Shown: positions 52,497 through 61,970 of the stretch, piece after piece
Layout of the letters: each line of letters starts with the position of its first letter
How positions within the stretch are numbered: the stretch's first letter is position 1
Assembly: GCF_002176815.1 (NCBI RefSeq)
Contig: NZ_CP021648.1
Coordinates: forward strand, 3,170,001-3,234,000
Direction of reading: 5' to 3'
From: Acidovorax sp. T1
GTDB lineage: Bacteria; Pseudomonadota; Gammaproteobacteria; Burkholderiales; Burkholderiaceae_C
Length of the DNA: 64,000 bases
Made by a program: the position numbers and the translations under genes
The notes under the pieces: model-generated
Database searches by the model: none
What the model was told of the DNA's origin: nothing
What the model saw: the letters and a program-made list of their open reading frames with translations, nothing else

Positions 52497-54065
52497 TCAG
52501 CCGCGCAGGCGTTGCAGCAAGCCTGCCGTGGATGAATCGAGCCCGGATACATCGCCGCTGGCCAGCCGCTGCTGCAGGTCGCGCGCCAGCACCTTGCCCA
52601 GCTCCACGCCCCACTGGTCGAAGCTGTTGATGCCCCACAGGGCGCCGCTGACAAACACGCGGTGCTCCTGCAAGGCGATGAGCGCCCCCAGCGACTCGGG
52701 CGTCAGGGACTCCAGCAGCAAAAAGGTGCTGGGCCGGTTGCCCGGGAAATGCCGATGCCCATCGTCGCTGGCCTTGCCCACCATCAGCGCCTGCACCTGT
52801 GCCAGGGCATTGGCGAGCACCTGATCATGGTGGCCGACAAGCGAGTGCGCCGGTTGGCGCACCGCCACGATTTCCAGCGGCAGCACATCCGAGCCCTGGT
52901 GCAGCATCTGAAAGAACGCATGCTGCCCGTTGGTTCCCGGCTCGCCCCACAGCACGGGCGACGTGGCATAGGCCAGGGCCTCGCCACTGGCGGCCACGCG
53001 CTTGCCATTGCTCTCCATTTCGAGCTGCTGCAGATAGGCCGACCAGCGCCGCAGCCCGGCGTGGTACGGCGCCACACAACGGCTCGTAAAGCCATGGAAA
53101 TTGCGATACCAAACATCGAGCAAGCCCAGGCGCACGGGCAAATTCGCCGCCAGCGGTGCGGTGCGAAAGTGCTCGTCCATGGCATGCCCACCCGCCAGCA
53201 GCCCGCGAAAACCGGCGGCGCCGATCGAGATGGCCAGCGCCAGGCCAATGGACGACCACAGCGAATAGCGCCCACCCACCCAGTCCCAGAAACCAAACGA
53301 CCGGGTGATGCCCAGTGCCTTTGCGGCATCCGGCTGGGCCGTGAGCGCCACAAAATGGCGCGCCACATCCGTGCCACCCTGCTGGGCAAACCAGGCCAGG
53401 CACGAACGTGCGTTGGTCATGGTTTCTGCCGTGGTGAAGGTTTTGGAGGCCACCAGGAACAAGGTGCTTTGCGGCCGCAGCAGCCGCAGCACGCCCGCCA
53501 GCTCGTGGCCATCGGCGTTGGAAACGAAGTGAAACCGCTTGCCCGGCGCGCGGTAGGCATCCAGCGCCAGTACGGCCATGTGCGGCCCCAGGTCCGAGCC
53601 GCCGATGCCGATGTTCACCACGTCGGTGATGCCCTCGTCAGCGCGCATGCGGTCGGCAAAAGCCAGCATGGCGTCCAGCGTGGAGTGCACCTCGACCAGG
53701 CTCTCGGCCACTCCGGGCAGATCACCCGGCAGCACCTGCCCTGGCGGACGCCGCAGCAGGGTGTGCAATACCGCACGGCCCTCGGTGGTGTTGATGGGCT
53801 CGCCGTGCAGCATGGCGTCGCGGTGCTGCTCCAGCCCGCACGAGCGCGCCATGTCCATCAGCAGTACCTCGGTGGTCGGGTCCCAGAGGTTCTTGGAAAG
53901 ATCGGCAAACAGGTGGGGTGCCACCTGGCTGAAATGTTCAAAACGCCCGGTGTCCTCGGCAAAAGCCTGGCGCAGATCAAGACGCGCACCCTGCGCTGAA
54001 AAATGGGCCTTCAACAAGGACCACTGGGGCGTCTGATCACAACGAAGAAACTCGGACATGTCCAT
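52497..54065 (-). CDS. pgi: Glucose-6-phosphate isomerase
   Basis: Pgi interconverts glucose 6-phosphate and fructose 6-phosphate. The 522-aa protein carries the family signatures GIGGSDLGPHMAVLAL, VASKTFTTAETMTNARS, FGFWDWVGGRYSLWSSIGL and the C-terminal WGINSFDQWGVELGKVLA (catalytic Lys). Two ATGs are close together (54065 and 54059) and neither has a clear Shine-Dalgarno. The gene diverges from zwf across an AT-rich 160-bp region with two HexR-like boxes. Confidence 0.97.
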   Translation of the reverse strand: MDMSEFLRCDQTPQWSLLKAHFSAQGARLDLRQAFAEDTGRFEHFSQVAPHLFADLSKNLWDPTTEVLLMDMARSCGLEQHRDAMLHGEPINTTEGRAVLHTLLRRPPGQVLPGDLPGVAESLVEVHSTLDAMLAFADRMRADEGITDVVNIGIGGSDLGPHMAVLALDAYRAPGKRFHFVSNADGHELAGVLRLLRPQSTLFLVASKTFTTAETMTNARSCLAWFAQQGGTDVARHFVALTAQPDAAKALGITRSFGFWDWVGGRYSLWSSIGLALAISIGAAGFRGLLAGGHAMDEHFRTAPLAANLPVRLGLLDVWYRNFHGFTSRCVAPYHAGLRRWSAYLQQLEMESNGKRVAASGEALAYATSPVLWGEPGTNGQHAFFQMLHQGSDVLPLEIVAVRQPAHSLVGHHDQVLANALAQVQALMVGKASDDGHRHFPGNRPSTFLLLESLTPESLGALIALQEHRVFVSGALWGINSFDQWGVELGKVLARDLQQRLASGDVSGLDSSTAGLLQRLRG

Positions 54066-54081
54066 GGTACGCAAACAAAAA

Positions 54082-54096
54082 AGTAACCAAATTACA
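54082..54096. promoter_or_regulatory. HexR-like box upstream of pgi
   Basis: AGTAACCAAATTACA, 14 of 15 positions as in TGTAAC-N3-ATTACA palindromes, 17 bp from the pgi start. Confidence 0.65.
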
Positions 54097-54166
54097 AAAA
54101 CTTCAAGCGACAGAAAATTAAAAAATCCAAAAAAACCTTGCCTAATCGAAGAAGACCAAACACCAA

Positions 54167-54181
54167 TGTAACGAGATTACA
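54167..54181. promoter_or_regulatory. HexR-like box upstream of zwf
   Basis: TGTAACGAGATTACA is an excellent match to the HexR consensus (TGTAAC-GAG-ATTACA). It overlaps a -10-like TACAAT (54178-54183), 45 bp before the zwf start, the classic position for a repressor. Confidence 0.85.
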
Positions 54182-54225
54182 ATTACCGGCCTGATGCAGA
54201 CTCGCCCCCCATCGCCGGAGACCCC

Positions 54226-55680
54226 ATGAGTTTTGACCTCGTCCTGTTTGGCGGCACCGGCGACCTCGCCTGGCGCAAACTCCTGCCCGCGCTGTTCCAG
54301 GCCTTTCGGCACGGCACGCTGCCCGAAGGTGGCCGCATTATCAGCGTGGCGCGGGACGATCTTACCGACGATCAATACCGCAGCCGAATCCAGATGCGCT
54401 TTGACGATGTCGAGTTGGCCAAACGCCCGACACCTCAGGAGTTTTCGCGCTTCGCGGCGCTGCTGCACCACCTTCGCATGGACCTGTCGCAACCGCAGGA
54501 TTATGGGCGGCTGGCCGACATGATCAAGGCCCGCAATGCCGACTCGCTGGTGATGTATGTCGCCACGGCGCCCAGTCTTTTCACGACCGTCTGCGAGCAG
54601 ATCGCGGCCGTCGGACTGAACGGCCCCGCCACCCGCGTGGTGCTCGAAAAACCCCTGGGCCATGACCTGCAATCGAACCGCGCCATCAACGAGGCGCTGC
54701 GGCACGTGCTGCGGGAAAACCAGGTGTTTCGCATCGACCACTACCTGGGCAAGCCATCGGTGCAGAACCTCTTTGCCATGCGCTTTGGCAATGCGCTGTT
54801 CGAGCCCCTGTGGCGGCGCGAAACCATTGCCAACATCCAGATCACCATCGCCGAAGAACTGGGCGTGGAAACCCGCGGCGCCTTCTACGACCAGACGGGC
54901 GCCCTGCGCGACATGGTGCAAAACCATGCCCTGCAATTGCTGTGCGCCATTGGCATGGAGCCGCCCATCAACGCCAGCGCCAACGCCATTCGCGACGAGA
55001 AACTCAAGGTGCTGCAATCGCTCAAGCCCTGGAGCCCCGACACCATCGGCCAGCATGTGGTGCGGGGGCAATATGCCGCCGGCACGCGCCAGGGCCAGGC
55101 CGTTGCGGGTTATTTGCAGGAAAGCGGCGTTGCCCCGGGCAGCACCACAGAGACCTTTGTGGCCCTGCGCACCGAAATTTCCAACTGGCGCTGGGCGGGC
55201 GTGCCATTTTTCATCCGCACCGGCAAACGCCTGGCGGGCCGCAACGCCCACATTGTGGTCAATTTCCGGCCCGTGCCCCACCCGATCTTCAAGACCCCGG
55301 CGGGCGCCGCCAACCGCCTGGTCATCAACCTGCAGCCCAAGGACGGGCTGGAGTTGCACCTGCTGGCCCAGGGCGCCGCGCAGCACCAGACCGAACCCGC
55401 GCTGGCGCCAGTGCACCTCAACCTCGACTTTGACCAGCGCTTTGGCACCGAACGCGTGGGCGCCTACGAGCGCCTGCTGCTGGACGTGATCGCAGGCCGG
55501 CTGAACCTGTTTGTGCGCAGTGACGAGCAGGAGGAGGCCTGGCGCTGGGTGGAGCCCATTCTGGCGCACTGGCGCACCGATCCGCACGGACCGCGGCCCT
55601 ATGCAGCCGGCAGCTGGGGCCCCAGCGCCGCCAGCGCCATGATCGCGCGCGACGGCTTTTGCTGGAGCGAGGAAGTCTGA
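54226..55680 (+). CDS. zwf: Glucose-6-phosphate 1-dehydrogenase
   Basis: Zwf oxidises glucose 6-phosphate to 6-phosphogluconolactone with NAD(P)+. The 484-aa protein has the nucleotide-binding LVLFGGTGDLAWRKLLPALF, the substrate motif FRIDHYLGKPSVQNL (catalytic His and conserved Lys), and a normal C-terminal domain (WAGVPFFIRTGKRLAGRNAH). GGAG lies 5 nt before the ATG. It is the first gene on the plus side of the pgi/zwf divergent region and is not followed by pgl, which is usual in many relatives. Confidence 0.97.
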   Translation: MSFDLVLFGGTGDLAWRKLLPALFQAFRHGTLPEGGRIISVARDDLTDDQYRSRIQMRFDDVELAKRPTPQEFSRFAALLHHLRMDLSQPQDYGRLADMIKARNADSLVMYVATAPSLFTTVCEQIAAVGLNGPATRVVLEKPLGHDLQSNRAINEALRHVLRENQVFRIDHYLGKPSVQNLFAMRFGNALFEPLWRRETIANIQITIAEELGVETRGAFYDQTGALRDMVQNHALQLLCAIGMEPPINASANAIRDEKLKVLQSLKPWSPDTIGQHVVRGQYAAGTRQGQAVAGYLQESGVAPGSTTETFVALRTEISNWRWAGVPFFIRTGKRLAGRNAHIVVNFRPVPHPIFKTPAGAANRLVINLQPKDGLELHLLAQGAAQHQTEPALAPVHLNLDFDQRFGTERVGAYERLLLDVIAGRLNLFVRSDEQEEAWRWVEPILAHWRTDPHGPRPYAAGSWGPSAASAMIARDGFCWSEEV

Positions 55681-55687
55681 AACAGGG

Positions 55688-56809
55688 TCAGCGCTTGCGA
55701 ACCACCACGCTACCGATGGAATAGCCCGCGCCAAAGGAGCAGATCACGCCCAGATCACCGGCAGCCAGGTCGTCCCGGTGCTTGTGAAACGCAATGATGG
55801 AGCCCGCCGATGCGGTGTTGGCGAACTCGTCCAGGATCAGGGGAGCCACGTCAGCACCCGCATCCGCGCCCACCAATTTCTTGATGACCAGCTGGTTCAT
55901 TCCATGATTGGCCTGGTGCAGCCAATAGCGGCGCACGGCCGTCGGTGCCTGCTCCAGCGCGGCCAGATGGGCCTCGATGTGGGCGGCAGCCAGCGGCACC
56001 ACTTCCTTGAACACTTTGCGGCCCTCCTGGCGGAAGGTCTTGTCGCGCGCGTTCGGGTCGCTGTCCTCGCAGCGGTTGAGAAAGCCGAAGTTGTTGCGGA
56101 TGCTGTTGGAGAACTGGGTGGCCAACTTGGTGCCCAGCACTTCCCACTGGTCGGCCGAGGTGGCGCAGTCGGCCCGCTCGACAATTACCGCCGTGCAGAC
56201 ATCGCCAAAGATGAAATGGCAATCACGGTCGCGCCATTCGTGGTGGCCCGAGGTGATCTCGGGGTTGACCACCAGCACGCACTTGGCGCTGCCGGTGCGC
56301 ACGGCGTTGACGGCCTGCTCGATGGCAAAGGTGGCCGACGAGCAGGCCACATTCATGTCAAACCCATAGCCGCCCGCACCCAAGGCCTGCTGGATCTCGA
56401 TGGCCATGGCCGGGTAGGCGCGCTGCATGTTGGCCGCCGAGCACAGCACGGCATCGATCTGGTCGCCGGTCTTGCCAGCGGCATCCAGCGCCTTGCGCGC
56501 AGCGTCCACGGCAATCTCGGCCATCAGCGACAGCTGATCGTCGGACCGCTCGGTAAAGCGTGGGTACATGCGTGAAGGGTCCAGCACACCGGTTTTCTCC
56601 AGCACATAGCGCTGCTTGATGCCGGAGGCCTTTTCGATGAATTCGACGCTGGAATAGGTCAACGGCTCGCGCACGCCGGCGGCGATTTCGTCAGCAAGGC
56701 GCGCGTTTTCCTGGTCCACATAGCGGTTGAAGGCTTCAACCAGCTCGGCATTGGTGATGGTGTGCGGGGGCTGGTAAATGCCGGTTCCGCTGATGACAAC
56801 TGAGTGCAT
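55688..56809 (-). CDS. Beta-ketoacyl-ACP synthase III-type enzyme
   Basis: This 373-aa thiolase-fold condensing enzyme has the KAS III triad: Cys in DMNVACSSATFAIEQAVNAV, His in WLHQANHGMNQLVIKKL and Asn in DEFANTASAGSIIAFHK. It is longer than E. coli FabH (317 aa) and has the N-terminal insertion (RYVDQENARLADEIAAGVRE) of the stand-alone beta-proteobacterial group. It is not next to other fab genes, so it may serve a special acyl product rather than bulk fatty-acid initiation. A half HexR site (TGTAACGAG, 56852-56860) lies upstream but is probably fortuitous. Confidence 0.9.
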   Translation of the reverse strand: MHSVVISGTGIYQPPHTITNAELVEAFNRYVDQENARLADEIAAGVREPLTYSSVEFIEKASGIKQRYVLEKTGVLDPSRMYPRFTERSDDQLSLMAEIAVDAARKALDAAGKTGDQIDAVLCSAANMQRAYPAMAIEIQQALGAGGYGFDMNVACSSATFAIEQAVNAVRTGSAKCVLVVNPEITSGHHEWRDRDCHFIFGDVCTAVIVERADCATSADQWEVLGTKLATQFSNSIRNNFGFLNRCEDSDPNARDKTFRQEGRKVFKEVVPLAAAHIEAHLAALEQAPTAVRRYWLHQANHGMNQLVIKKLVGADAGADVAPLILDEFANTASAGSIIAFHKHRDDLAAGDLGVICSFGAGYSIGSVVVRKR

Positions 56810-56913
56810 GAATCAATTCCTGTTGCCTGAACTCCAGGCAGGGTGCGCAAGTGTAACGAGCCAGGGCAAGGGCTGCGCGAGTGCCGGGTGCGCGCCAGCG
56901 CAGCCCTACGCGA

Positions 56914-57861
56914 TCAGGCCGCCTGGATGAGTTTTTCCAGCTTCACGGCATCTGCTGCAAAGCTGCGGATGCCCTCGGCCAGCTTTTCGGTGGCCATGGC
57001 GTCTTCATTCAGCGCAAAGCGGAAACCCGATTCGTCGAACTGAACCGCAGGCAGCGGCATGGTGCGGGCTGCCTCGGCATTGAGCGCCGGTTGCAAGGGA
57101 GCCTCCGAGGCCGCGAGCTGTGCCAGCAGCTCGGGGGCGATGGTCAGCAGGTCGCAGCCGGCCAGCGCGGTAATCTGGCCAATGTTGCGAAAGCTCGCGC
57201 CCATCACCTCGGTGGCAATGCCGAAATGCTTGTAGTGGTTGTAGATCTGGGTGACCGATTGCACGCCCGGGTCGTTGGCGCCGCTGCGCGCGGCCTCGTC
57301 CCAGCTGGCACCGGCCTGTTTTTTGTACCAGTCGTAGATGCGCCCGACAAACGGCGAAATCAATTGCACCTTGGCCTGCCCGCAGGCAACCGCCTGGCAA
57401 AACGAGAACAGCAGCGTGAGGTTGGTGTGAATGCCGCGCCGTTCCAGCTTTTCTGCGGCCTTGATGCCTTCCCAGGTGGCCGCCACCTTGATGAGCACCC
57501 GGTCGATGTGAATGCCCTGCGCCTGGTACAGCTCGATGATCCGCTCCGCCCGCGTGACGGTGGCGCTGGTGTCAAAGCTCAGGCGCGCATCCACTTCGGT
57601 GGACACCCGCCCCGGAATGGTGGCCAGAATCTCGCAGCCAAAGCGCACCAGCAGGCGGTCGATCACCTCATCCATGGGGCGATCTTTCCATTGGGCCACG
57701 GTGGACTGCAGCAAAGGCGCGTATTCGGGCTTTTGCACGGCCTTGAGGATCAGCGACGGGTTGGTGGTCGCATCCTGGGGCTGGAATTGCGCCAGCTGCT
57801 TGAAGTCGCCGGTATCGGCGACCACGGTGGTGAACTGTTTGAGGGCGTCAAGCTGATTCAT
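56914..57861 (-). CDS. tal: Transaldolase (TalB type)
   Basis: Transaldolase moves a dihydroxyacetone unit between sedoheptulose 7-phosphate and glyceraldehyde 3-phosphate in the pentose-phosphate pathway. The 315-aa protein has [45 protein letters not shown] (Schiff-base Lys) and [18 protein letters not shown]. The start [19 protein letters not shown] was used; a long in-frame extension upstream covers repeat sequence and was rejected. It diverges from hexR. Confidence 0.97.
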   Translation of the reverse strand: MNQLDALKQFTTVVADTGDFKQLAQFQPQDATTNPSLILKAVQKPEYAPLLQSTVAQWKDRPMDEVIDRLLVRFGCEILATIPGRVSTEVDARLSFDTSATVTRAERIIELYQAQGIHIDRVLIKVAATWEGIKAAEKLERRGIHTNLTLLFSFCQAVACGQAKVQLISPFVGRIYDWYKKQAGASWDEAARSGANDPGVQSVTQIYNHYKHFGIATEVMGASFRNIGQITALAGCDLLTIAPELLAQLAASEAPLQPALNAEAARTMPLPAVQFDESGFRFALNEDAMATEKLAEGIRSFAADAVKLEKLIQAA

Positions 57862-57938
57862 GGCAAAAGTCTCATGGGGTGGACAGTGGACAAGCAGGCC
57901 TGCCAGCACGATGGGTCTGGCCCTTGGATGTCTCCAGT

Positions 57939-58014
57939 ACCGTTCAGGCTGAGCTGGTCGAAGCCCTTCGACAAGCCAGTCCCGGGCCAGCCGAACGGCT
58001 CGGGGCGAACGGTT
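57939..58014. repeat. REP-like palindromic repeat
   Basis: CCGTTCAGGCTGAGCTGGTC, then GAAGCCCTTCGACAAGCCAG, then CGAACGGCTCGGGGCGAACG. It resembles the widespread proteobacterial repeat with CCGTTC/GAACGG ends and the GTCGAAG/CTTCGAC core. It lies between tal and hexR. Confidence 0.7.
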
Positions 58015-58097
58015 CAACACTTATAGGGGCCGCGCCAATGTGACGAGGCATGCAACCCCCAAGTGTAGACGGCCCGTTACCGAGACGGCCCCGGGCA

Positions 58098-58112
58098 TGA
58101 AACCGCGTTACA
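58098..58112. promoter_or_regulatory. HexR-like box between tal and hexR
   Basis: TGAAACCGCGTTACA matches TGTAAY-N3-RTTACA with one change. It lies 40 bp upstream of hexR and suggests autoregulation. A related arm, GCGCCAATGTGACG (58032-58045), facing the other way, mirrors CGTTACATTGGCGC (58107-58120). Confidence 0.7.
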
Positions 58113-58151
58113 TTGGCGCACCCTCGTTTCTGACTTTTCCGTGGATTTGAC

Positions 58152-58997
58152 ATGCTGGACCGCATCACCGCCTCCCTGCCTTCCCTGGCCCCCGCCGAGC
58201 AGCGCGTGGGCCGTCTGGTGCTGGAGGACGCACGCGCATTTGCCCGCCTTCCGGTGCGCGAGCTGGCCGCGCGCGCGCTGGTCAGCAAGCCCACCGTGGT
58301 GCGCTTTTGCCGCAGCATGGGCTACGACGGCCTGGCCGATTTCAAGCTCAAGCTCGCCGGCAGCGTGAGCGAAGGCGTGCCCTTCATTCACCGCAGCGTG
58401 GACGCCGACGACAAAACCGGCGATGTGCTGGTCAAGGTGGTGGACAACGCGGTGGCCGCCTTTTTGCAATACCGCAACGCCGCCAGCACGGTGGCCATCG
58501 AACGCGCCGCCGAGGCCATCACCAGCACCTGGAAAGCGGGCAAGCGCATCGAGTTTTATGGCGCGGGCAATTCCGGCTTCGTGGCGCAGGATGCGCAGCA
58601 CAAGTTCTTTCGCCTGGGCGTGACATCCATCGCCACCAGCGACGGCCATATCCAGGTAATGAGCGCCACCCTGCTCGGCCCGGGCGACTGCGCGGTGATT
58701 ATCTCCAACTCGGGCCGCACGCGCGACCTGATGGACGCGGCAGACATCGCGCGCAAGAACGGCGCCACCACCATTGCCATCACCGCCAGCGGCTCGCCCC
58801 TGGTAACCGCCTGCGCCATCCACCTGGCCGCCGACCACCCCGAGGGCTACGACCGCTACAGCCCCATGGTGTCGCGCCTGCTGCACCTGCTGGTGATTGA
58901 CGTGCTGGCCACGTGCGTGGCGCTGCGCATCGGACCATCGCTGCAACCGGTGCTGCAGCAGATAAAGGACAACCTGCGCGCCAAGCGCTATACCTGA
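58152..58997 (+). CDS. hexR: RpiR/MurR-family regulator HexR
   Basis: This 281-aa repressor has an N-terminal RpiR helix-turn-helix (1-77, RVGRLVLEDARAFARLPVRE, then SKPTVVRFCRSMGYDGLADF) and a C-terminal SIS sugar-phosphate domain (about 110-260, RIEFYGAGNSGFVAQDAQHK, AVIISNSGRTRDLMDAADIA). In Pseudomonas HexR represses zwf, edd and gap genes and is released by KDPG. Here it sits at the end of the zwf/edd block whose promoters carry matching boxes, so the name is well supported by context. Confidence 0.9.
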   Translation: MLDRITASLPSLAPAEQRVGRLVLEDARAFARLPVRELAARALVSKPTVVRFCRSMGYDGLADFKLKLAGSVSEGVPFIHRSVDADDKTGDVLVKVVDNAVAAFLQYRNAASTVAIERAAEAITSTWKAGKRIEFYGAGNSGFVAQDAQHKFFRLGVTSIATSDGHIQVMSATLLGPGDCAVIISNSGRTRDLMDAADIARKNGATTIAITASGSPLVTACAIHLAADHPEGYDRYSPMVSRLLHLLVIDVLATCVALRIGPSLQPVLQQIKDNLRAKRYT

Positions 58998-59019
58998 CGC
59001 GCCGCCATCGCCTGGGCAC

Positions 59020-60003
59020 TCAGTCCAGCTTCACCCCGGCATCGCTGATCACCTTGCCCCACTTCGTGGTCTCCGACGCAAGGAAAGCGTCGCAGGCCTC
59101 GGGCGTGGTGCCTTCGGCAAACGTGCCCATGGTTTCCAGCTTGGCGCGGGTTTCTTCGCTGTGGATGATCTGGTTCACTGCCTCCGACATGCGCTTGACG
59201 ATGTCGCGCGGTGTGCCTGCCGGGGCAATCATGCTGGCCCAGGTGCTGCCCAGCATGCCGGGAATGCCCTGCTCCACGAAGGTCGGCACATCGGGCAGGA
59301 TGGGCAGGCGCTTTTCGCTGGCCACACCGATGAGGTGGATGCGACCGGCCTTGGCGGGCTGGATCAGGTTGGGTGGCGGGTCGAGGAACAGCGGCACCTG
59401 GCCGCCCAGCAGATCGGCCAGCGCGGGCGACGCACCCCGGTACGGTATGTGGACCATGTAGGTCTTGGTCAGCGTCTTGAGCAACTCGCTGGTCAGGTGC
59501 GCCGCCGAGCCGCTGCCCGACGAGGCAAAGCTCACCTTGCCGGGGTTGGCCCTGGCGTAGGCCACCAGCTCCTTGGTGTTCTTGAACGGCGCATTGCCAG
59601 ACACCGCCGCCACCAGGGGCGACACGCCCATCAATGAAACGCCCACCAGATCCTTGCGTGCGTTGTAGGGCAGCTTGGGGTAGAGCGTGGTGTTGGCCGT
59701 GAAGGCCGGAATCACGACACCAAAGGTGTGCCCGTCGGGCGCCGATTTGGCCACCGCATCGACACCGATGATGCTGTTGGCACCGGGCTTGTTGTCGATC
59801 ACCACGGGCTGACCCAGCTGCTTTTGCAGGCCCACCTGCAGCAGGCGCGCCATCTGGTCGGTAAAGCCACCGGCCGTGTAGGGCACGATGATCTTGATCG
59901 GCTTGCTCGGCCAGGCCGTTTGCGCCAGCGATGGCAGGGCCACGCTGGCCAGTGCGGCGGTGCCGGCCTGCACCAGGGTGCGGCGGGAAAGTTTCACGCT
60001 CAT
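59020..60003 (-). CDS. Bug-family (TctC-like) substrate-binding protein
   Basis: This 327-aa periplasmic solute-binding protein has a twin-Arg-like signal sequence (MSVKLSRRTLVQAG, cleaved after SLAQ). Family motifs include WPSKPIKIIVPYTAGGFTDQ, QLGQPVVIDNKPGANSIIG and AKSAPDGHTFGVV, which bind the carboxylate group of the ligand. No tctA/tctB membrane genes are nearby, as for most orphan Bug proteins in Comamonadaceae, so the ligand is unknown. It follows etfA on the same strand with a repeat copy between. Confidence 0.92.
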   Translation of the reverse strand: MSVKLSRRTLVQAGTAALASVALPSLAQTAWPSKPIKIIVPYTAGGFTDQMARLLQVGLQKQLGQPVVIDNKPGANSIIGVDAVAKSAPDGHTFGVVIPAFTANTTLYPKLPYNARKDLVGVSLMGVSPLVAAVSGNAPFKNTKELVAYARANPGKVSFASSGSGSAAHLTSELLKTLTKTYMVHIPYRGASPALADLLGGQVPLFLDPPPNLIQPAKAGRIHLIGVASEKRLPILPDVPTFVEQGIPGMLGSTWASMIAPAGTPRDIVKRMSEAVNQIIHSEETRAKLETMGTFAEGTTPEACDAFLASETTKWGKVISDAGVKLD

Positions 60004-60039
60004 GGGTTTTGTCTCCGTTCTGTTTCTAGATAAATGCTG

Positions 60040-60092
60040 ACGCTAGCGCTTATGGGATAAGCGCTAGCAGCTATAATAATAATAGCATTTGC
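60040..60092. repeat. Dispersed palindrome upstream of a Bug gene
   Basis: GACGCTAGCGCTTATGGGAT, then AAGCGCTAGCAGCTATAATA. This is one of the best copies, with a perfect GCTAGCGCTTAT/ATAAGCGCTAGC stem. Confidence 0.85.
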
Positions 60093-60097
60093 AGGCG

Positions 60098-61030
60098 TTA
60101 CAGCGCCTTGACCAGTTCCGGCACGGCCGCAAACAGGTCCGCCTCCAGCCCATAGTCGGCCACGCTGAAGATCGGCGCCTCGGGGTCCTTGTTGATCGCC
60201 ACGATCACCTTGGAGTCCTTCATGCCCGCCAGGTGCTGGATCGCACCCGAGATGCCCGCTGCGATGTACAGCTGCGGCGCCACGATCTTGCCGGTCTGGC
60301 CCACTTGCCAGTCGTTGGGCGCGTAGCCCGCGTCCACTGCAGCGCGGCTGGCGCCCAGAGCTGCACCGAGCTTGTCGGCCAGCGGGGTCATGACTTCGTC
60401 GAACTTTTCCTTGCTGCCCAGGGCGCGGCCGCCGGAGACGATGATCTTGGCGGCGGTGAGTTCGGGCCGGTCGCTCTTGGCGATTTCGCTGCCCATGAAC
60501 TTGCTCTTGCCGTCGTCGGCCGTGGCAGCGGCGGTTTCCACTGGTGCGCTGCCTCCCGTGGCGGCGGCGGCGTCAAAGCCAGTGGTGCGCACGGTGATGA
60601 TCTTGACGCTGTCTGCGCTTTGCACGGTGGCAATGGCGTTGCCGGCGTAGATGGGGCGCTCGAAGGTGTCTTGGCTCACCACTTTGGTGATGTCGCTGAT
60701 CTGGGCCACGTCGAGCTTGGCGGCCACGCGGGGGGCCACGTTCTTGCCGCTGGCGGTGGCCGGGAACAGGATGTGGCTGTAGTTGGATGCGATGGCCAGT
60801 ACTTGCGCGGCAACGTTTTCTGCCAGGCCGTGTTCCAGGCCGGGTGCGTCGGCGTGGATGACCTTGGCAACGCCGGTGATCTGGGCGGCTGCCTGTGCGG
60901 CGGCGGCTGCGTTGTGGCCGGCAACCAGCACGTGCACATCCCCACCACAGGCCACAGCGGCGGTGACGGTGTTCAGGGTTGCGCCCTTGATGGTGGCGTT
61001 GTCGTGTTCAGCAATAACGAGAGTTGTCAT
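60098..61030 (-). CDS. etfA: Electron transfer flavoprotein alpha subunit
   Basis: EtfA carries FAD and with EtfB passes electrons from acyl-CoA dehydrogenases to ETF:quinone oxidoreductase. The 310-aa protein starts [20 protein letters not shown] and ends with the FAD-binding domain ([57 protein letters not shown]). It lies 152 bp downstream of etfB, with a repeat-like palindrome in the gap. Confidence 0.97.
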   Translation of the reverse strand: MTTLVIAEHDNATIKGATLNTVTAAVACGGDVHVLVAGHNAAAAAQAAAQITGVAKVIHADAPGLEHGLAENVAAQVLAIASNYSHILFPATASGKNVAPRVAAKLDVAQISDITKVVSQDTFERPIYAGNAIATVQSADSVKIITVRTTGFDAAAATGGSAPVETAAATADDGKSKFMGSEIAKSDRPELTAAKIIVSGGRALGSKEKFDEVMTPLADKLGAALGASRAAVDAGYAPNDWQVGQTGKIVAPQLYIAAGISGAIQHLAGMKDSKVIVAINKDPEAPIFSVADYGLEADLFAAVPELVKAL

Positions 61031-61117
61031 GACAGTCGTCTTTCTCTTGAATCTTGGAGGGTGTCGGCATCAACCGCGGTCTTCGATCAACCGGGGCCGA
61101 TGCGCGGGACACCGAGG

Positions 61118-61183
61118 AAGGGCCGCGCCGCACCGAGGGTGTCGTCCCCCTTGGGGGGAAGGCGCGAAGCGACTCAGGGGGGT
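61118..61183. repeat. GC-rich palindrome between etfB and etfA
   Basis: TCCCCCTTGGGGGGA (61145-61159) forms a strong hairpin flanked by GGCGCGAAGCGACTCAGG. I recognise this as a hairpin type often seen near gene ends in Comamonadaceae, but a copy count was not possible. It may act as a terminator or mRNA processing site within etfBA. Confidence 0.45.
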
Positions 61184-61932
61184 CAAATAACTTTTGCTTC
61201 GTTCTTGAGTTTGTCGACCAGGGCAGCGACGTCGGCCACCTTGATGCCGGCACCACGTTTGGCGGGCTCGGTCACCTTGAGGGTCTTCAGGCGCGGGGCC
61301 ACGTCCACGCCAAGGTCTTCGGGCTTCATGGTGTCCAGCTGCTTTTTCTTGGCCTTCATGATGTTGGGCAAGGTGACGTAGCGGGGCTCGTTCAGGCGCA
61401 GGTCGGTGGTGATGACGGCAGGCAGGCTCAATGCCAGGGTTTCCAGGCCGCCGTCGACTTCGCGGGTGACGCTGACGCTGTCCGCCGAGAGTTCGACTTT
61501 GCTGGCGAACGTGGCCTGGGGCAGGTCGGCCAATGCGGCGAGCATCTGGCCGGTCTGGTTGGCGTCGTCGTCGATGGCTTGTTTGCCCAGAATCACGAGC
61601 GATGGCTGCTCCTTGTCGATCAGCGCCTTCAAGAGCTTGGCCACGGCCAGCGGCTGCAGGTCGGCGTCGGTTTCCACCAGGATGGCGCGGTCGGCGCCGA
61701 TGGCCATGGCGGTGCGCAGGGTTTCCTGGCACTGGGCCACGCCGCAGCTGACGGCGATGACTTCGGTCACCAGGCCTTTTTCTTTCAGGCGCACGGCTTC
61801 TTCGACGGCGATTTCGTCAAAGGGGTTCATGCTCATCTTGACGTTGGCTGTGTCCACACCGCTGCCGTCCGATTTGACGCGGACTTTCACGTTGTAGTCC
61901 ACCACGCGTTTGACAGGGACAAGAATTTTCAT
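61183..61932 (-). CDS. etfB: Electron transfer flavoprotein beta subunit
   Basis: This 249-aa EtfB (FixA-like) subunit binds AMP and contacts the dehydrogenase. It has the family start [60 protein letters not shown] and [20 protein letters not shown] (ETF beta signature). The long in-frame extension upstream overlaps the nitronate monooxygenase gene and was discarded. It is probably transcribed with the monooxygenase gene 38 bp upstream. Confidence 0.97.
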   Translation of the reverse strand: MKILVPVKRVVDYNVKVRVKSDGSGVDTANVKMSMNPFDEIAVEEAVRLKEKGLVTEVIAVSCGVAQCQETLRTAMAIGADRAILVETDADLQPLAVAKLLKALIDKEQPSLVILGKQAIDDDANQTGQMLAALADLPQATFASKVELSADSVSVTREVDGGLETLALSLPAVITTDLRLNEPRYVTLPNIMKAKKKQLDTMKPEDLGVDVAPRLKTLKVTEPAKRGAGIKVADVAALVDKLKNEAKVI

Positions 61933-61970
61933 GGGATATCTTTCCTTGGGGGGTTCCAGAAATAAACGGG

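Noticed and set aside
56852..56866. HexR-like half-site TGTAACGAG upstream of the KAS III gene
   Set aside because: Only one arm is present; the second half (CCAGGG) does not match. Probably fortuitous.
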